A DNA stretch of 16,982 bases from the NCBI GenBank assembly GCA_036796555.1, contig DAIRCS010000065.1, forward strand, positions 1-16,982, read 5' to 3'. Source of the DNA: JAJXWB01 sp036796555. Lineage in GTDB: Bacteria > Pseudomonadota > Alphaproteobacteria > Rhizobiales > Beijerinckiaceae. Each line of letters begins with the position of its first letter. Positions within the stretch are counted from its first letter, which is position 1. The notes under the pieces were generated by a model, which saw only the letters and a list, made by a program, of their open reading frames with translations, did not search any database and was not told the DNA's origin. The translations under genes and the position numbers were made by a program. Positions 7,119 to 14,271 of the stretch are shown piece after piece.

Positions 7119-8948
7119 ATGACCGCTTCCGACATGCCTTACGCCTCAGCCTTTCCGCCCGTGGAGGAGGCCCGCTGGCGGGAACTGGCGACCGCCGCGC
7201 TCAAGGGCGCGCCGTTCGAGAGGCTGGTGGCGAAGACCTATGACGGCACGGCCGTTCAGCCGCTCTATGCGCCGGCCGCCGCCGCGCCGCAGCCGGGCCG
7301 CGCGCATTCCGGCCCCTGGGCGATCCTGGCGCGCGTCGACGCCGCCGATCCCAAAACCGCGAACGAACTGGCGCTGACGGATCTCGAAAACGGCGCGGGC
7401 GGCCTGCAACTCGCCTTTGCGGGCTCCGCCGGCGCCTATGGTTTCGGCCTGCCGGCGACGGAAGCCGCGATCGAGGCGGCGCTGGCGGGCGGGTTTCTCG
7501 ACGCCGGCGCGCCGCTCGAGATCGACGCGCCCGGCCATAGCCGCGACGTGGCGACGGCGCTCGCCGCCCATGTAGCGAAGCAGAAGGTCGATCCGAAGGC
7601 GACGCTGATCTCCTTCGGCCTCGATCCGCTCGGCGGCCTCGCGCGCGGGGCGGCGACGCAGCCGTTCGGCGAAATCGCCGCGCACATGGCGGACGCGGTC
7701 AAGGCCCTTTCGGGCGCGGGCTTCGCCGGCCCGTTCTGCGTGGCGGACGCCCGCATCGTGCATGCCGCCGGCGGCACGGAAGCGCAGGAACTGGCCTACG
7801 CCATTTCGGCCGCGCTCGCCTATCTGCGCGCGCTGGAGGACGGCGGCCTGTCGCTCGACGCGGCGGCGGCGGCCATCTCCTTCCGCATCGCCGTCGACGC
7901 CGACGAATTTCTCGGCGTCGCAAAACTGCGCGCGTTGCGCCGGCTGTGGGCGCGCGTCGAAGAGGCCTGCGGCCTCGCGCCGTCTCCCGCGCTCGTGCAC
8001 GCGGAAACCGCCTGGCGCATGATGACGCGCCGCGACCCCTACGTGAACATGCTGCGCGCCACCGTCGCCGTCTTCTCGGCGGCAATCGGCGGCGCGGACC
8101 GCATTTCCGTGCTGCCGTTTACGCAGGCTGTCGGCCTGCCGGACGAATTCGCGCGCCGCGTCGCGCGCAACACGCAGCTCGTGCTGCTCGAGGAATCCAA
8201 CCTCGACAAGGTGGCCGACCCGACCGCAGGCGCCGGCGGCTTCGAGGTTCTGACCGCCGAGCTCTGCGACAAGGCCTGGGCGCTGGTGCAGCAGACCGAA
8301 AAAGCCGGCGGCCTCGCCGCGCAAATCGCCTCGGGCGCGCTCAAGGCCGATGTCGAAAAGGCCGCCGCCGAGCGGGCGAAGAACGTCGCGCGGCGCAAGG
8401 ATGCGCTGACGGGCGCGAGCGAATTCCCGAACATCGCGGAAAAGCCCGTCACGGTGCTCGCGCCTGCTCCCACGACGCAGGCCGTCGCCGGCGCGCTCGC
8501 CGCGCATCGCCTGTCGGAGCCCTACGAAGCCTTGCGCGACAAGTCCGACGCGCTCGCCGCCAAGGGCAAGCGGCCCTCCGTGTTCCTCGCCAACATCGGT
8601 CCGATCGCGGCCTTCACCGCCCGCGCGACTTTCGCCAAGAATTTCTTCGAGGCCGGCGGCGTGGAGGCGCCGGGCAACGACGGGTTCGCGTCCGCCGACG
8701 CGGCGGCCGAGGCCTATGCGCAATCGGGCGCACCGATCGCCTGCATCTGCTCGTCGGACGCGGTCTATGCCGAGCAGGCGGAGGCCGTCGCCCGCGCGCT
8801 GAAGGCGAAGGGCGCAAAGCTCGTGATCCTCGCGGGACGTCCCGGCGACAAGGAGGCGGCCTACGCCGCGGCCGGCGTCGGCGACTACATTTTCGCGGGA
8901 GCGGACGTGCTCGGTTGCCTGAACCGCGCGTGGACGGCGATCGCCTGA
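7119..8948 (+). CDS. mutA: Methylmalonyl-CoA mutase, small (beta) subunit
   Basis: The 609-residue non-catalytic subunit of heterodimeric methylmalonyl-CoA mutase, which with the B12-binding large subunit interconverts (R)-methylmalonyl-CoA and succinyl-CoA. I preferred ATG 7119 (MTASDMPYASAFPPVEEARW) over an in-frame ATG at 7077, since family alignments begin near the FPPVEEARW segment. The TIM-barrel domain fills about residues 20-450 and carries AWRMMTRRDPYVNMLRATVA (about 295-315) and LLEESNLDKVADPTAGAGG. The C-terminal flavodoxin-like domain (about 480-609; VFLANIGPIAAFTAR then LAGRPGDKEA) has no DxHxxG cobalamin-ligand motif, as expected for the small subunit. The large-subunit gene mutB does not follow; a small secreted-protein gene overlaps the stop codon instead. 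Separated subunit genes are known in some Alphaproteobacteria. Confidence 0.93.
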   Translation: MTASDMPYASAFPPVEEARWRELATAALKGAPFERLVAKTYDGTAVQPLYAPAAAAPQPGRAHSGPWAILARVDAADPKTANELALTDLENGAGGLQLAFAGSAGAYGFGLPATEAAIEAALAGGFLDAGAPLEIDAPGHSRDVATALAAHVAKQKVDPKATLISFGLDPLGGLARGAATQPFGEIAAHMADAVKALSGAGFAGPFCVADARIVHAAGGTEAQELAYAISAALAYLRALEDGGLSLDAAAAAISFRIAVDADEFLGVAKLRALRRLWARVEEACGLAPSPALVHAETAWRMMTRRDPYVNMLRATVAVFSAAIGGADRISVLPFTQAVGLPDEFARRVARNTQLVLLEESNLDKVADPTAGAGGFEVLTAELCDKAWALVQQTEKAGGLAAQIASGALKADVEKAAAERAKNVARRKDALTGASEFPNIAEKPVTVLAPAPTTQAVAGALAAHRLSEPYEALRDKSDALAAKGKRPSVFLANIGPIAAFTARATFAKNFFEAGGVEAPGNDGFASADAAAEAYAQSGAPIACICSSDAVYAEQAEAVARALKAKGAKLVILAGRPGDKEAAYAAAGVGDYIFAGADVLGCLNRAWTAIA

Positions 8949-9298
8949 TGCGCGCCGCTCTCATCTGCATGAGCCTGGCGCTCGCAACGCCCGCCTTCGC
9001 CTTTCCGCGCACCTTCGACGGCGACTGGCAGGTGGAGGCGCGCACCACCGTCGGCGAATGCGCGCCGGAAATCTCCGGCACGGTCCATATCGAAGGCGGG
9101 CGCGTCGTCGCCTCGAACGCGCAAGGCGTCGAGGTCTGGGGCTATCTGGAAGACAACGGCGATATTTCAGCGCGTTTCACCTCGGGCCAGAAGATGGCGC
9201 GCGGCAACGGCAAGCTGAAGGGGGCGTCCGGCTCGGGCGCGTGGTCGTCCAACACCGATTATTGCGGCGGCGTCTGGACAGCGCAGAAAGAGAAATAG
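8948..9298 (+). CDS. Small secreted beta-rich protein of unknown function
   Basis: A 116-residue exported protein. Its ATG overlaps the mutA TGA (TGATG), so translation is probably coupled. Residues 1-18 are a Sec signal (cleavage after AFA). The mature part begins FPRTFDGDWQVEARTTVGEC and continues in alternating short strands (GTVHIEGGRVV, EVWGYLEDNGDISARF) to DYCGGVWTAQ. Two cysteines, near residues 38 and 109, could form a disulfide clasping a small beta-sandwich. Proteins with this FDGxW...C...CxGxW layout are common in Alphaproteobacteria and usually annotated as hypothetical. Nothing in it links directly to the mutase. Its TAG lies one base from the stop of the convergent DUF817 gene. 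Confidence 0.8.
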   Translation: MRAALICMSLALATPAFAFPRTFDGDWQVEARTTVGECAPEISGTVHIEGGRVVASNAQGVEVWGYLEDNGDISARFTSGQKMARGNGKLKGASGSGAWSSNTDYCGGVWTAQKEK

Positions 9299-9299
9299 G

Positions 9300-10235
9300 T
9301 CAGCGCGCCATGCGGCGGGCATGCCGCCCGCGCGAGGCTTCGACCGGCGCCGCGTCGGGCGTCTCCGGCCGGCGCACCAGGGCGACCAGCGCATAGCTGA
9401 CGATCTGCAGCAGGAACCAGGACCCCAGCTTCGGCAGGCCGACCATGCTCCAGCCTGCGCGTTGCGCCGGGTAGAGCCAGGTCTGCGTATACGTGCCGAT
9501 ATTCTCCGCGAACCAGATGAACAGCGCGGCGAGAAAAGCCGCGAGCAGCATGGGCATGCGGCGCCATGAATGATGCACGCGATAATAAATCCAGCTTCTG
9601 CCGAAGACGAGCCCGCAGGCCGCAAACAGCGCGTAGCGCATGTCCGGCAGCCAGTGATGCGTGAAGAAATTGGCGTAGATGGCCGCCGCCAGCACGCCCA
9701 CTCGCCACAGCGGCGGATGGCGCAGAAAGCGGAAATCGAACAGGCTCCAGGCGCGCATCATGTAGGAGCCGATCGCGGCATACATGAAACCGGTGAAGAG
9801 CGGCGCGCCGCCGATGCGAAAGAAGGCGGCGTCGGGATAGATCCACGAGCCCTGCGCCGTCTTGAAGACTTCCATCAGCGTGCCGACCACATGGAAGATG
9901 AAGATGACCTTTGCTTCGTCGAGGCTCTCGAACCGCGTCCAGATCAGCACGACCTGGATAGCCAGCGCCGCCAGGAAGAGGAAATCGGAGCGCGCGAGCC
10001 CCGCGCCCCTCGGATAGAGCCAGTGCGTGGCGAGCATCAGCGCCACCATCAGCCCGCCGAAGACGCAGGCGACCGCCTGCTTGAAGCCGAAGCGCAGGAA
10101 TTCGTAGATGAGAAGCCGCGCGTGCGAGCCGCTGCGCGCCCGGGCGGCCAGCCGCGCTTCCGCCGCCACGAACCGGCGCAGCGGCGGAAAGGTCTCGGCG
10201 GCGCTGCGCAGGCGGTCTCCTGCCCTGTCGTTCAT
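9300..10235 (-). CDS. DUF817 family integral membrane protein
   Basis: A 311-residue inner-membrane protein matching the DUF817 family (unknown function). I chose ATG 10235 (MNDRAGDRLRSAAETFPPLR) because GGGAGA sits 7 bases upstream; an ATG eight codons earlier lacks a site. After a basic cytoplasmic N-terminus (about 1-45) come about eight hydrophobic segments. Conserved-looking pieces include TRFESLDEAKVIFIFHVVGT, MEVFKTAQGSWIYPD, NFFTHHWLPDMRYALF and WFAENIGTYTQTWLYP. The many His, Glu and Trp residues at membrane borders would suit a ligand- or metal-binding pocket, which is inference only. It is divergent from the transglycosylase gene across 235 bp and converges tightly on the small secreted-protein gene. 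Confidence 0.88.
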   Translation of the reverse strand: MNDRAGDRLRSAAETFPPLRRFVAAEARLAARARSGSHARLLIYEFLRFGFKQAVACVFGGLMVALMLATHWLYPRGAGLARSDFLFLAALAIQVVLIWTRFESLDEAKVIFIFHVVGTLMEVFKTAQGSWIYPDAAFFRIGGAPLFTGFMYAAIGSYMMRAWSLFDFRFLRHPPLWRVGVLAAAIYANFFTHHWLPDMRYALFAACGLVFGRSWIYYRVHHSWRRMPMLLAAFLAALFIWFAENIGTYTQTWLYPAQRAGWSMVGLPKLGSWFLLQIVSYALVALVRRPETPDAAPVEASRGRHARRMAR

Positions 10236-10470
10236 GCGCGTCTCCCGGCGCCGAGGCATAGGTCTGCCGCATATCGTGCGGCGTGCCGATCTGCACGGCG
10301 CATGACCGTCGAATCGCCATCATAATCGCGGCCATTGCGGGCGCGGCGCCCCTTGCATATGACTTGTGGCGCGCGCGCAATCTGGGGCAGCGCGATTCCG
10401 GCCGCCGAAACGGGCGGAACGCGGATGCGCATCAACGACTTGCCGGCCGACGGCCGCCGAAGGAGCGAAG

Positions 10471-11268
10471 ATGATCCGATTCGGAGAGATCACGATGGCC
10501 GCCGCGATCGCGCTGGCCGCAACGCTGGCGGGCAGCGCCGCGCAGGCCGCGCAATGCGGCAACAATTCCGCCGGCTTCGAGACCTGGAAGCAGCAGTTCG
10601 CGCAGGAAGCGCGCGGGCGCGTCGGGCAGAACGCCATTTCCGCGCTGATGGGAACGACCTACGCGCGCGCGACGATCGGCGCGGATCGCGGCCAGCACGG
10701 GTTCAAGCTGTCGCTCGACCAGTTCATGGCCAAGCGCGGCGGCGGCGTCATCGCGTCGCGCGGCAAGACCCTCAAGAAGTCGAACGCGGCGCTATTCGCG
10801 CAGATCGAGCAGCGCTACGGCGTGCCGCCGGGCCCGCTTCTCGCCATCTGGGGCATGGAGACCGGCTTCGGCGCCGTGCGCGGCCACCAGCACCTGCTCT
10901 CCGCCGTCGCGACGCTCGCCTACGATTGCCGGCGCTCCGACTATTTCACCGACCAGCTCTACGCCGCGCTGAAGCTCGTCGACCAGGGCGTGTTCAACGC
11001 CAATTCCACGGGCTCGATGCACGGCGAGGTCGGCCAGACGCAATTCATGCCGAAGACGGTGCTCAACTACGCCGTGGGCAGTCTCGAAACGCCGTCCGGC
11101 GCGCTGATGTCGACCGCCAATTTCCTGAAGGCGCACGGCTGGACGCGCGGCGCCGGCTATCAGCCGGGCGAGCCCAATTTCGCGGCGATCCAGGAATGGA
11201 ACGCAGCCTCCGTCTACCAGCGCGCGATCGCGATCATCGGCGCGCGTATCGACGGCGGCGACCGGTAG
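10471..11268 (+). CDS. Lytic murein transglycosylase (MltB-like, SLT_2 domain only)
   Basis: A 265-residue periplasmic enzyme that cleaves the MurNAc-GlcNAc bond of peptidoglycan with formation of anhydro-MurNAc. ATG 10471 follows AAGGAGCG; the longer frame upstream is spurious. Residues 1-27 form a Sec signal (cleavage near AQA); the Cys at 29 is not in a proper lipobox, so it is probably soluble. The SLT_2 domain holds GVPPGPLLAIWGMETGFG with catalytic Glu130, then the VATLAYDCRRSDYFTDQL and GSMHGEVGQTQFMPKT signatures. Many MltB homologues add a C-terminal peptidoglycan-binding domain; this one does not, ending IGARIDGGDR. Its final 51 bp are repeated perfectly at 14215-14265, and the gene end looks like an insertion target. 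The gene itself is intact. Confidence 0.9.
   Translation: MIRFGEITMAAAIALAATLAGSAAQAAQCGNNSAGFETWKQQFAQEARGRVGQNAISALMGTTYARATIGADRGQHGFKLSLDQFMAKRGGGVIASRGKTLKKSNAALFAQIEQRYGVPPGPLLAIWGMETGFGAVRGHQHLLSAVATLAYDCRRSDYFTDQLYAALKLVDQGVFNANSTGSMHGEVGQTQFMPKTVLNYAVGSLETPSGALMSTANFLKAHGWTRGAGYQPGEPNFAAIQEWNAASVYQRAIAIIGARIDGGDR
11218..11268 (+). repeat. 51-bp direct repeat, left copy (end of the transglycosylase gene)
   Basis: This stretch encodes the last 16 residues and TAG stop of the transglycosylase and is identical base for base to 14215-14265. Identity stops immediately after TAG and immediately before the CAG codon. It contains the palindrome CGCGATCGCG (11223-11232). The position, a gene's 3' end kept intact by the repeat, is that of an attL-type site; the role is inferred. 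Confidence 0.9.
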
Positions 11269-11289
11269 CGGATCCGGGCGGCGTCCTTT

Positions 11290-12471
11290 TCAGCGGCGCG
11301 CCCGCTCCATTCCGGCGGGAGCCGCGGCCTGCGACGCCCACCGCTCCATGAGACGATGCGCGGCGGCGCGCACGGCTGGCGTATTCGCCTCGAAGAGGCG
11401 CCAGAAGAGGCGCGCGAACAGCATGGTCGTCGCCAGCACGCCGACAAACAGGACCCATTGCGGCAGGCCGGCGGGAATGCTGCGCCAGCCGAAGCCGAAC
11501 CATGTCTGCGCGGCGGCGCAAAGAAATACGACGACCGGCATGTGGATCGCATAGAGCGAATAGGACACATCCGACAGCGCCGCATGCCCCGACCAACGCG
11601 AGAAGCGCCAGAGCGGCGACGCGTCGAACCGCAGCGCCAGCAGAACGTTGGCGAAGGCCAGGGCCACGGCCGCATCGGCAAGGCCGCCGATCCACCAGAT
11701 TTCGATCAGCGAATAACGCAGGCCCAGGCGCAATCCGACCGCCACGACGACGAACAGCCACGCGGCGTTTCGCGCCGATCTCATCAACGGGCGACCCAAG
11801 CGGGCGGCGGCCGCGCCGAGCAGCCAAAGGCCGAAGCCGAAGAGGTGGTAGCTCAACGTCGCCGACATGATAGCCGTGACGCCGACGGCGGCGAACAGAG
11901 CGCACCGGCGCGCGCGCGGCGAATAGCCGGCGCTCAGGGATGCGCCGAACAGGCCGAAGGCGACGTAATACCAATATTCGTGCGAGAGGGTCCAAAGCGC
12001 CGAATCCGTCCCGAAATACGGCGCGTAGATATCCTGAAGGCCCGCGAGGTTCGCCATGAACACGCCGAGGCCGGAGCGGTCCGAATAGATCGGAAGGTCG
12101 TAAATTCCGGTCGCTCCGAAATATTTCCTGCCGAGCGCGTCGAGCGCCGCGGTGAGGACGAGCGCTGGAATCAGGACCAGATAAATCCGCGCCGTCCGGT
12201 CCACGAGGTAGCGCGAAAGGAAACGTTTACCGCGCGCCGCCTGGCCGAGAACGCCGCCGCCGATGAGGAAGCCCGACAATACGAAGAAGACGACGACCGC
12301 CTGGTGCGCAAAGCCATACAGGAACCAGGCGATGTAAACCAACAACCCGCGAAGCGCCTGCGGCGTGTCGACGACGTTGACCAGAACGGCGCCGTGAACA
12401 TGCGTGAACAGGACGGCGACGGCCGCCAATCCGCGCGCGGCGTTGACGAAGCGAGAGGTCTGTTGATTCAC
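11290..12471 (-). CDS. Acyltransferase family 3 membrane protein
   Basis: A 393-residue inner-membrane O-acyltransferase (Acyl_transf_3). Such enzymes move acetyl or other acyl groups onto sugars of lipopolysaccharide, exopolysaccharide or small molecules. Residues 13-26 (RGLAAVAVLFTHVH) contain the conserved Arg13 and His24 at the usual 11-residue spacing. About ten hydrophobic segments follow, including FFVLSGFLIGGG (about 60-71), which is typical of the family, and SLYAIHMPVVVF near the C-terminus. The start is GTG at 12471, where GTGA overlaps the stop of an upstream short frame; this coupling and the exact family N-terminus support it. The ribosome site is weak (AGGATCGG). It ends 21 bp from the left direct repeat. 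Glycan target unknown. Confidence 0.9.
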   Translation of the reverse strand: MNQQTSRFVNAARGLAAVAVLFTHVHGAVLVNVVDTPQALRGLLVYIAWFLYGFAHQAVVVFFVLSGFLIGGGVLGQAARGKRFLSRYLVDRTARIYLVLIPALVLTAALDALGRKYFGATGIYDLPIYSDRSGLGVFMANLAGLQDIYAPYFGTDSALWTLSHEYWYYVAFGLFGASLSAGYSPRARRCALFAAVGVTAIMSATLSYHLFGFGLWLLGAAAARLGRPLMRSARNAAWLFVVVAVGLRLGLRYSLIEIWWIGGLADAAVALAFANVLLALRFDASPLWRFSRWSGHAALSDVSYSLYAIHMPVVVFLCAAAQTWFGFGWRSIPAGLPQWVLFVGVLATTMLFARLFWRLFEANTPAVRAAAHRLMERWASQAAAPAGMERARR

Positions 12472-12626
12472 CCTGTGCCGATCCTGGCTAGCCCGTAAAT
12501 TCTCAGCGCGCCACCCGGCAACGTGACTTCGACCATGCGGCCTGTCGACTGATTTTCCACGATATCGCTAAGATTGAATTTAAACTGACAAATTGTCCCT
12601 TGCATAAATTTACCAGTATCGAGCAT
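12468..12626 (-). CDS. Putative short coupled reading frame upstream of the acyltransferase
   Basis: A 52-codon open frame too short for ordinary gene calling. It begins MLDTGKFMQGTICQFKFNLS at ATG 12626 and ends LRIYGLARIGTG, with its TGA overlapping the acyltransferase GTG as GTGA. The product would be soluble, with an alternating hydrophobic pattern (GRMVEVTLPGGALRIYGL) that suggests beta strands. Base composition drops from GC-rich at its end to AT-rich at its start. No strong ribosome site precedes the ATG, and I recognise no family. It may be a genuine leader peptide that couples translation, or the remaining C-terminus of a larger gene cut off when the AT-rich segment arrived. Confidence 0.4.
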   Translation of the reverse strand: MLDTGKFMQGTICQFKFNLSDIVENQSTGRMVEVTLPGGALRIYGLARIGTG

Positions 12627-12685
12627 AGTGACTTATCGATGAATTTCGCGATTAGCCTCTAAAAAGAAAATTTAACAATTTTTTC

Positions 12686-12693
12686 AAGGAGAT
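12686..12693 (+). promoter_or_regulatory. Strong Shine-Dalgarno of the beta-helix gene
   Basis: AAGGAGAT lies 4 bases before the ATG at 12698 in an A-rich leader, the strongest ribosome site in the window; it fixes this start and so the lack of a signal peptide. The AT-rich stretch 12540-12697 must hold the promoter, but I found no convincing -35/-10 pair. Confidence 0.75.
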
Positions 12694-12697
12694 AAAA

Positions 12698-14140
12698 ATG
12701 CCTCTTATTACGACTCAAGCCGATTGCATAGTATTCTCCTCCGCTTCCGGTTCGGACACGTTGCAAGGAGCTATCAACGCCGCCCAATCGGCGCAAAAAC
12801 CGCTTTTTATTGCGGGAGGGGTCTATACGACGCCCGCCTTGTCGATCACCGCAAGCCTAACCGTTTGGGCTGCCAAGAATAGCGTGATTATTCGCTCATC
12901 GACCGGCAACGCGGTTAGCCTTTCGATTCATGCAGCAAGCGGACGCATGGCCGATGTTGTATTGAGTGGCTTGTCGTTCGATGGCGAGTCAAAATCTCTC
13001 GCATCGGGAGCGTCGGGGCTTGTAAATTTCAGCCAAGTCGATCGAATCGTCGTTGAAGATTGCTTTTTCTGGAGGTCCAATGGGACCGGACTCTATCTTA
13101 ACAATACAAGCGGCCGTGTTTCGTCGAATGGATTTGATACCTGCAATACGGGCATATACTCAACCAATGGCTGGGGTATCACGATAGAAAATAATACCCT
13201 TTTCAACAGCCAGAATAACGGCATCTATGTGACGCGAGAACCATATGCCGCCAGTTCTCTTGGATTCGACGGAACGACGATCCATCGGAACCGGATCACT
13301 CAAACCCTTAATACGTCGGGCGGATCAGGCCAATTTGGCAACGCGATTTTGTGCTCGATAGTCCAGTTCGTGCGTATAACCGACAATATTATATCGGGAG
13401 CAAATTATTCAGCTATTCGCGCGAACTTTTGTAGCGACATGGTAATTTCTGGCAATCAAATCAACAACGCGAAAGAAACTGCAATTTTTGTTGAGAATCC
13501 CAGCGACTTCTCGCCTGGTTGGTCAAATGTCACGATTTCCGCAAATACCCTGAACGGGGTTGGAGGAGGCATTCATTTGGTCAACAATAACGCAGGAAGC
13601 CGTCGCGCCTCGGTCATAGGGAATGCGATTTACAACTCCCTAAAAAACAGCTTTCCTGAATATACAAGCCCAGACACTAATCCCGCAAACAAATATACTC
13701 GCATTACGTACGGCTCTGGCGTGATCATATCTGCCGATTGCATTGCGGAATCGAACGTCATCGAGAATACAGCCGGTCCTGGCATCATGCTGTCGCTTGC
13801 CGGCACTTGGAATAGCCAAACGCAGACCAATCCAGACAGGAATACAATTTCCGCCATTGTCTCAAAAAACATCCTCAAATACTGTCAGGTTGGTATCGGT
13901 TATAATGATTGGGACACACGCGGCTTTGCAGAGATTGCCGGCAACATAATCGTTGGCGCGACCTCCGCGCAGATTATCCAGATGCAGGCGACCAATCTGT
14001 CCGGCGTTCCCGGAAACCCAAACAATGGCTTTGGTCCCTATGCCATCGTGTCCGGCGCCTCGGATCAGGGAAGCACGAGCAACGCCGTAACAAATCGCTT
14101 TTCGTTTGACCGAAACAAGGTCGTTCCCGCCACCAACTAA
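12698..14140 (+). CDS. Parallel beta-helix repeat protein, TIGR03808-like, without export signal
   Basis: A 480-residue right-handed parallel beta-helix protein. The N-terminal cap (DTLQGAINAAQSAQKPLFIAGG, from about residue 20) resembles pectate-lyase-type folds, followed by many short NxI/GN-type rungs (ITIENNTLFNSQNNGIYV, VRITDNIISGANYSAIRANF, MVISGNQINNAKETAIFVEN). The order of rungs, including GGSGQFGNAI and SAIRAN, matches what I recall of TIGR03808, a twin-arginine-exported repeat family of Alphaproteobacteria. Here the N-terminus is simply MPLITTQADCIVFSSASG, with no RR motif and no hydrophobic segment. Low GC and AT-ending codons set it apart from its neighbours. Catalytic residues of polysaccharide lyases are not evident. 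It could be a glycan-binding or glycan-cleaving surface protein; substrate and location are unknown. Confidence 0.85.
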   Translation: MPLITTQADCIVFSSASGSDTLQGAINAAQSAQKPLFIAGGVYTTPALSITASLTVWAAKNSVIIRSSTGNAVSLSIHAASGRMADVVLSGLSFDGESKSLASGASGLVNFSQVDRIVVEDCFFWRSNGTGLYLNNTSGRVSSNGFDTCNTGIYSTNGWGITIENNTLFNSQNNGIYVTREPYAASSLGFDGTTIHRNRITQTLNTSGGSGQFGNAILCSIVQFVRITDNIISGANYSAIRANFCSDMVISGNQINNAKETAIFVENPSDFSPGWSNVTISANTLNGVGGGIHLVNNNAGSRRASVIGNAIYNSLKNSFPEYTSPDTNPANKYTRITYGSGVIISADCIAESNVIENTAGPGIMLSLAGTWNSQTQTNPDRNTISAIVSKNILKYCQVGIGYNDWDTRGFAEIAGNIIVGATSAQIIQMQATNLSGVPGNPNNGFGPYAIVSGASDQGSTSNAVTNRFSFDRNKVVPATN

Positions 14141-14150
14141 CGCCGCGGGC

Positions 14151-14171
14151 GTCGCCGGCACGACCGGCGGC
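14151..14171 (+). terminator. Weak hairpin after the beta-helix gene
   Basis: GTCGCCGG (14151-14158) pairs with CCGGCGGC (14164-14171, one G-T pair) around the loop CACGA, 10 bases after the stop. No T-run follows, only TCATCGTTATTTG, so intrinsic termination is doubtful. Confidence 0.3.
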
Positions 14172-14214
14172 GCTCATCGTTATTTGATTGCGGGGCGAGA
14201 CGCGGTCTCGGCCT

Positions 14215-14265
14215 CAGCGCGCGATCGCGATCATCGGCGCGCGTATCGACGGCGGCGACCGGTAG
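14215..14265 (+). repeat. 51-bp direct repeat, right copy
   Basis: An exact copy of the transglycosylase gene end (11218-11268), including in-frame stop, but with no gene body before it; upstream frame residues ETRSRP are unrelated to the enzyme. A perfect 6-bp hairpin (CGAGAC/GTCTCG, 14196-14210) lies 4 bases to its left. Six bases after it the minus-strand gene at 14272 ends, which is probably the original downstream neighbour. It fits an attR-type site holding the displaced gene end. Confidence 0.9.
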
Positions 14266-14271
14266 GCGGCT

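Larger units (their letters stand above)
11269..14265. mobile_element. Putative 3-kb island bounded by 51-bp direct repeats
   Basis: The segment lies between two perfect 51-bp repeats with a period of 2,997 bp. It carries an acyltransferase gene (minus), a short coupled frame and a low-GC beta-helix gene (plus). No integrase, transposase or terminal inverted repeat is seen, so if mobile it must be moved in trans, or be a remnant of a larger element. Composition is mosaic: the acyltransferase is as GC-rich as the chromosome, while the beta-helix gene is near half G+C (sampled lines 24/60 and 29/60). An ancient duplication by recombination is the main alternative. Confidence 0.5.

Noticed and set aside
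7146..8723. 525-residue minus-strand frame opposite mutA
   Set aside because: Arg-rich low-complexity translation without recognisable motifs, opposite a well-conserved enzyme gene.
12540..12697. Specific promoter hexamers before the beta-helix gene (e.g. CTGACA, TTGTCC, TTGCAT)
   Set aside because: None has a convincing -10 partner at 16-18 bases, so only the region, not a site, is suggested.
14197..14265. Right repeat as a decayed second transglycosylase gene
   Set aside because: Only the last 16 codons are present and they match perfectly, with no decayed homology upstream; duplication of a gene end fits better than gene decay.
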